From positions 13,065-77,064 of the forward strand of contig JAVETB010000004.1 of NCBI GenBank assembly GCA_034006265.1: 64,000 nucleotides of DNA, in the 5' to 3' direction. A model generated the notes under the pieces. It was not told the DNA's origin. It saw nothing but the letters and a program-made list of their open reading frames with translations, and did no database searches. The DNA comes from Syntrophus sp034006265 (lineage in GTDB: Bacteria; Desulfobacterota; Syntrophia; Syntrophales; Syntrophaceae). Position numbers and translations under genes: made by a program. Positions 61,795 through 64,000 of the stretch are shown here, piece after piece; position 1 is the stretch's first letter; each line of letters starts with the position of its first letter.

Positions 61795-61818
61795 AGCAAA
61801 AAAAAGAGAAGATGAACA

Positions 61819-62493
61819 TCAGGAAAGTTTACTGAGCAGATCCTCGGATACTTCCTTCACCCCAGGTAGACCGTCAACTTCGAAGACCTTGACCCTCTCC
61901 TTGAAGAAATTCACCGCAGCCAGGGTGCCCGTTTTGGGGTCATAATAAATGTCATGACGTTTGCCGATGGCTTCCTCGTCCTGATCGTCGGCGCGGGTCG
62001 TCAACTGTTCGCTTCCGCAGACCCGGCAGACCATTTTGCCGTCTTTTTCAACCGGCTTGATGGCGTCGATGAAGATGTTGTTGGGATGGTTGTTGTCAAC
62101 GGCGCAGAGCCTTCGTCCCATGATCCTGTTCTTCGATGTCTGCCGGTCGAGGACGATTTCAATGACATAATCCAGATTGATCCCTTCCTTCTGCATTGCA
62201 TCCCACATGGCTTCGGCCTGGGCCAGGTTGCGGGGGAAACCGTCAAGCAGCCAGCCTCTCTTGCAGTCGTCCTGTTTGATCCGGTTAAGGATCATGGGAA
62301 TGGTGATGCTGTCCGGAACCAGGTCCCCGCGGTCGATATAGGCCTTGGCCTCTTTTCCCAAGTCCGTTCCCTTGGAGATGTTTTCCCTGAAAATTACCCC
62401 CGTTTCAATATGGGGAACATTAAATTTCTTCTGTACGATCGCGCCCTGCGTTCCTTTACCACTCCCATTGGGTCCAAAAATGAGAATATTCAT
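61819..62493 (-). CDS. adk: Adenylate kinase
   Basis: A 224-residue adenylate kinase, keeping the AMP-ADP-ATP balance. P-loop GPNGSGKG (7-14), AMP site HIETGVIFRENI, LLDGFPRNLAQAEA and DRQTSKNRIMGRRLC. The LID has C130, H136 and C156/C159 (MVCRVCGSEQ), so a structural zinc site is likely, in a variant arrangement. The LID end TTRADDQDEEAIGKR is standard. Strong AAAGGAG before ATG 62493. It is transcribed alone, with its own promoter and terminator. Confidence 0.94.
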   Translation of the reverse strand: MNILIFGPNGSGKGTQGAIVQKKFNVPHIETGVIFRENISKGTDLGKEAKAYIDRGDLVPDSITIPMILNRIKQDDCKRGWLLDGFPRNLAQAEAMWDAMQKEGINLDYVIEIVLDRQTSKNRIMGRRLCAVDNNHPNNIFIDAIKPVEKDGKMVCRVCGSEQLTTRADDQDEEAIGKRHDIYYDPKTGTLAAVNFFKERVKVFEVDGLPGVKEVSEDLLSKLS

Positions 62494-62544
62494 GCCCCTG
62501 AAGCTCCTTTCATGTGAAAATGCAATTTGTCAGAAAACTGCCTC

Positions 62545-62573
62545 CTTATAATGGATTAAATTTCTTTTGGCAA
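62545..62573 (-). promoter_or_regulatory. Predicted sigma70 promoter for adk
   Basis: On the minus strand, TTGCCA (62568-62573) and TATAAG (62545-62550) are separated by 17 nt, about 50 nt upstream of the adk ATG. Confidence 0.65.
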
Positions 62574-62724
62574 CGATAAAATCATGATCCGCCTCAAGGC
62601 GCTGCGTCATGACGTAGGGGGAAGTCCAGTTCTTTCCCGGACAGGAATCTTAAGAGGAGAGGATGAAAATATGGGGGCGGGTTGGCGGAAAGGACTCCGG
62701 CTTGCCGATTTTCCGGCATCGCGG

Positions 62725-63819
62725 TCAGTCTTCATTTCCCAGCGACACACTGATCAGTTTGTACCCCTTATCCGTCCTTAAAAAATCAAAGTGGTCCTGC
62801 CGGAAATTCCGTTCCGTCTTGCGATTGATGACGACACTCATCACCGGATACTGCCACGGCTTCGGCTCCCCACAGTTGTTGAAGTACCCGGCAAATTCAG
62901 CCCCTTCATAAATGAAGGGATTCAGTCCGTCCATTGAAATGAAATAATCGGCCTTTTCACTAAGAATCTCCGACAGTCGGCCCCTGATAAGCTCGAAGTT
63001 CCTTTCGACAAATTGAGGGCTCCTTTCAGATGTCCAGCCATCCGGTTCTTTCCAAAAATAAATGGCTCCGTGCGAACAATCCAGGAGCACCTTTCTGGAA
63101 AGTCCATTTCGTAACAAATTATTAAGCCATGAAGAAAATTCCTTTTTGTAGTCAAGAAAAGAGTAATATCGGCCGTCCACACCAAGGAAGGTTTTTCGAT
63201 TGGGGGCTTCGAGAGGATGATCTGTGATTCTCAATGAGAAAAAGTCCAGGTGTGGATCAAGGTTGAAGGGATCGATCAGAATCTGATGATGCGTATTGAC
63301 AAGAATTTCTTTTCCTCCAGCCCAACTGTAGTGGCCACACCCACAGATGTCGTCACCATCCCAGTATTTCTTCTCTGCGCCTTTCAAGGCCGCGACCAGT
63401 CCATTTCGGACATTGGAAAGATCGTCATATTCCGAGGGGATCGCCACATTGCCCTGGCTGTCATACAGACCTGCCTTGCCCGTCGTGTGATCCCGGAACC
63501 GGATAAAGCCTTCACTCTCACAATCCGGTCCGTTGTCGATCATATAGACATTGCCCCGTCCGACGACTTTTCCGGATATCGTCAGATAGGAGGTCTCGAA
63601 CCCGCCGTTTTTCTCCTCCATGACGGCGATGATCTTTTCGAATGTTCGGGCCGTCGAAAAGTGGGCATATCGTGGGGCGACTCTTATGCGACCTTCAGAA
63701 TCTTTAAATCCCATCAGTGTTGAATCCTCATTCCAAAATGGCGTCCAGGGACGATGCTCCTGGAGGGGTGGTGAACATCCCGAAAGGAAGAAAAGGATGA
63801 TGAGAAGGATTTTCTGCAT
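62725..63819 (-). CDS. WG-repeat-like lipoprotein of unknown function
   Basis: A 364-residue predicted lipoprotein with signal and lipobox LSGCSPP (Cys15). The first part has short repeat-like units (STLMGFKDSEGRIRVAPRYA, KAGLYDSQGNVAIPSEYDDL) of the WG/KWG beta-repeat type. The C-terminal 150 residues have no family I recognise. The frame continues upstream to 63993, but ATG 63819 directly precedes the signal peptide. Surface location is likely; the role is unknown. It lies upstream of the adk promoter in the same direction. Confidence 0.8.
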   Translation of the reverse strand: MQKILLIILFFLSGCSPPLQEHRPWTPFWNEDSTLMGFKDSEGRIRVAPRYAHFSTARTFEKIIAVMEEKNGGFETSYLTISGKVVGRGNVYMIDNGPDCESEGFIRFRDHTTGKAGLYDSQGNVAIPSEYDDLSNVRNGLVAALKGAEKKYWDGDDICGCGHYSWAGGKEILVNTHHQILIDPFNLDPHLDFFSLRITDHPLEAPNRKTFLGVDGRYYSFLDYKKEFSSWLNNLLRNGLSRKVLLDCSHGAIYFWKEPDGWTSERSPQFVERNFELIRGRLSEILSEKADYFISMDGLNPFIYEGAEFAGYFNNCGEPKPWQYPVMSVVINRKTERNFRQDHFDFLRTDKGYKLISVSLGNED

Positions 63820-64000
63820 GGGCTCGAAATTTCTAGAGATCACGGCCCGGGCGGGCTGTTGGACACGATTGGATGAAGGCGGGCGCTCCGATGGCAGACC
63901 GCCCGGGGATGAAAAGGTCCGGTTCATGATCCCCCGTTGAAAGAGGACCCGGGGAAAGCTGCGGCAGCCTGCCGCATCCGTCAGTTCGATCACGTCGAGC

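Overview
The window reads as a 64 kb piece of a bacterial chromosome, probably from an anaerobic deltaproteobacterium (Desulfobacterota; a Syntrophus-like organism would fit). This placement is inferred from a ferredoxin-linked disulfide reductase gene, several radical SAM genes, the tig-clpP-clpX-lon and phoH-HD-ybeY orders, and moderate GC. No 16S gene is present to confirm it. Almost everything is core housekeeping. There is no phage, CRISPR array, transposase or integrase gene.

Layout. (1) 1-5354, minus strand: one probable operon running leftwards from a promoter near 5350: queF, a PLP C-S lyase, a glutaredoxin, a ferredoxin:thioredoxin reductase catalytic chain, a TPP enzyme, a DUF493 protein, an unknown protein and a methyltransferase cut by the window edge. 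(2) 5568-7934, minus: mgtE and a DUF2238-like membrane gene in GC-rich sequence, with broken ORF remains upstream. (3) 7935-13556: accessory region of plus-strand orphan genes (frameshifted GNAT, membrane protein, frameshifted DUF3788, methyltransferase, glutamine amidotransferase, PH-like protein). It has long spacers and two short inverted repeats that resemble integron attC sites. (4) 13669-18772: a MATE exporter, then miaA, a glycosyltransferase and a parvulin-type PPIase lipoprotein. (5) 18820-28916: a DUF2520 dehydrogenase-like gene, then a plus-strand run gph-like, tilS, ftsH, folP, acpS, tsaE, lysC, comEA-like, and a convergent lytic transglycosylase.

(6) 29036-35887: tRNA-Pro, a gene-free stretch with a decayed gene, tRNA-Leu directly ahead of tig-clpP-clpX-lon, then tRNA-Val and tRNA-Asp. 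(7) 36044-41970: radical SAM protein, lnt, prfB with its programmed +1 frameshift, and an MltD-like LysM transglycosylase whose terminator lies inside the end of convergent ybeY. (8) 41915-51889, minus: ybeY, PgpH-like HD phosphodiesterase, phoH, an M20 peptidase, an M16 pair, a small membrane protein and a B12-type radical SAM protein. (9) 52203-58614, plus: coaBC, a type-4/5 uracil-DNA glycosylase, nfeD plus slipin, a MtnX-like phosphatase overlapping an N-terminally eroded phosphoribosyltransferase, and a GGDEF protein. (10) 58647-63819, minus: hemW-like, lepA, adk and a WG-like lipoprotein.

The genes cover protein quality control (FtsH, ClpXP, Lon, trigger factor, NfeD/slipin, PPIase), tRNA modification and translation (QueF, MiaA, TilS, TsaE, RF2, LepA, YbeY), cofactors (FolP, CoaBC, AcpS, HemW) and envelope work (Lnt, transglycosylases). 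No clear new system was found. The most unusual items are the glutaredoxin-FTR-TPP enzyme cluster, the attC-like sites in the accessory region, the damaged phosphoribosyltransferase, the terminator inside ybeY, and several tiny translationally coupled ORFs.
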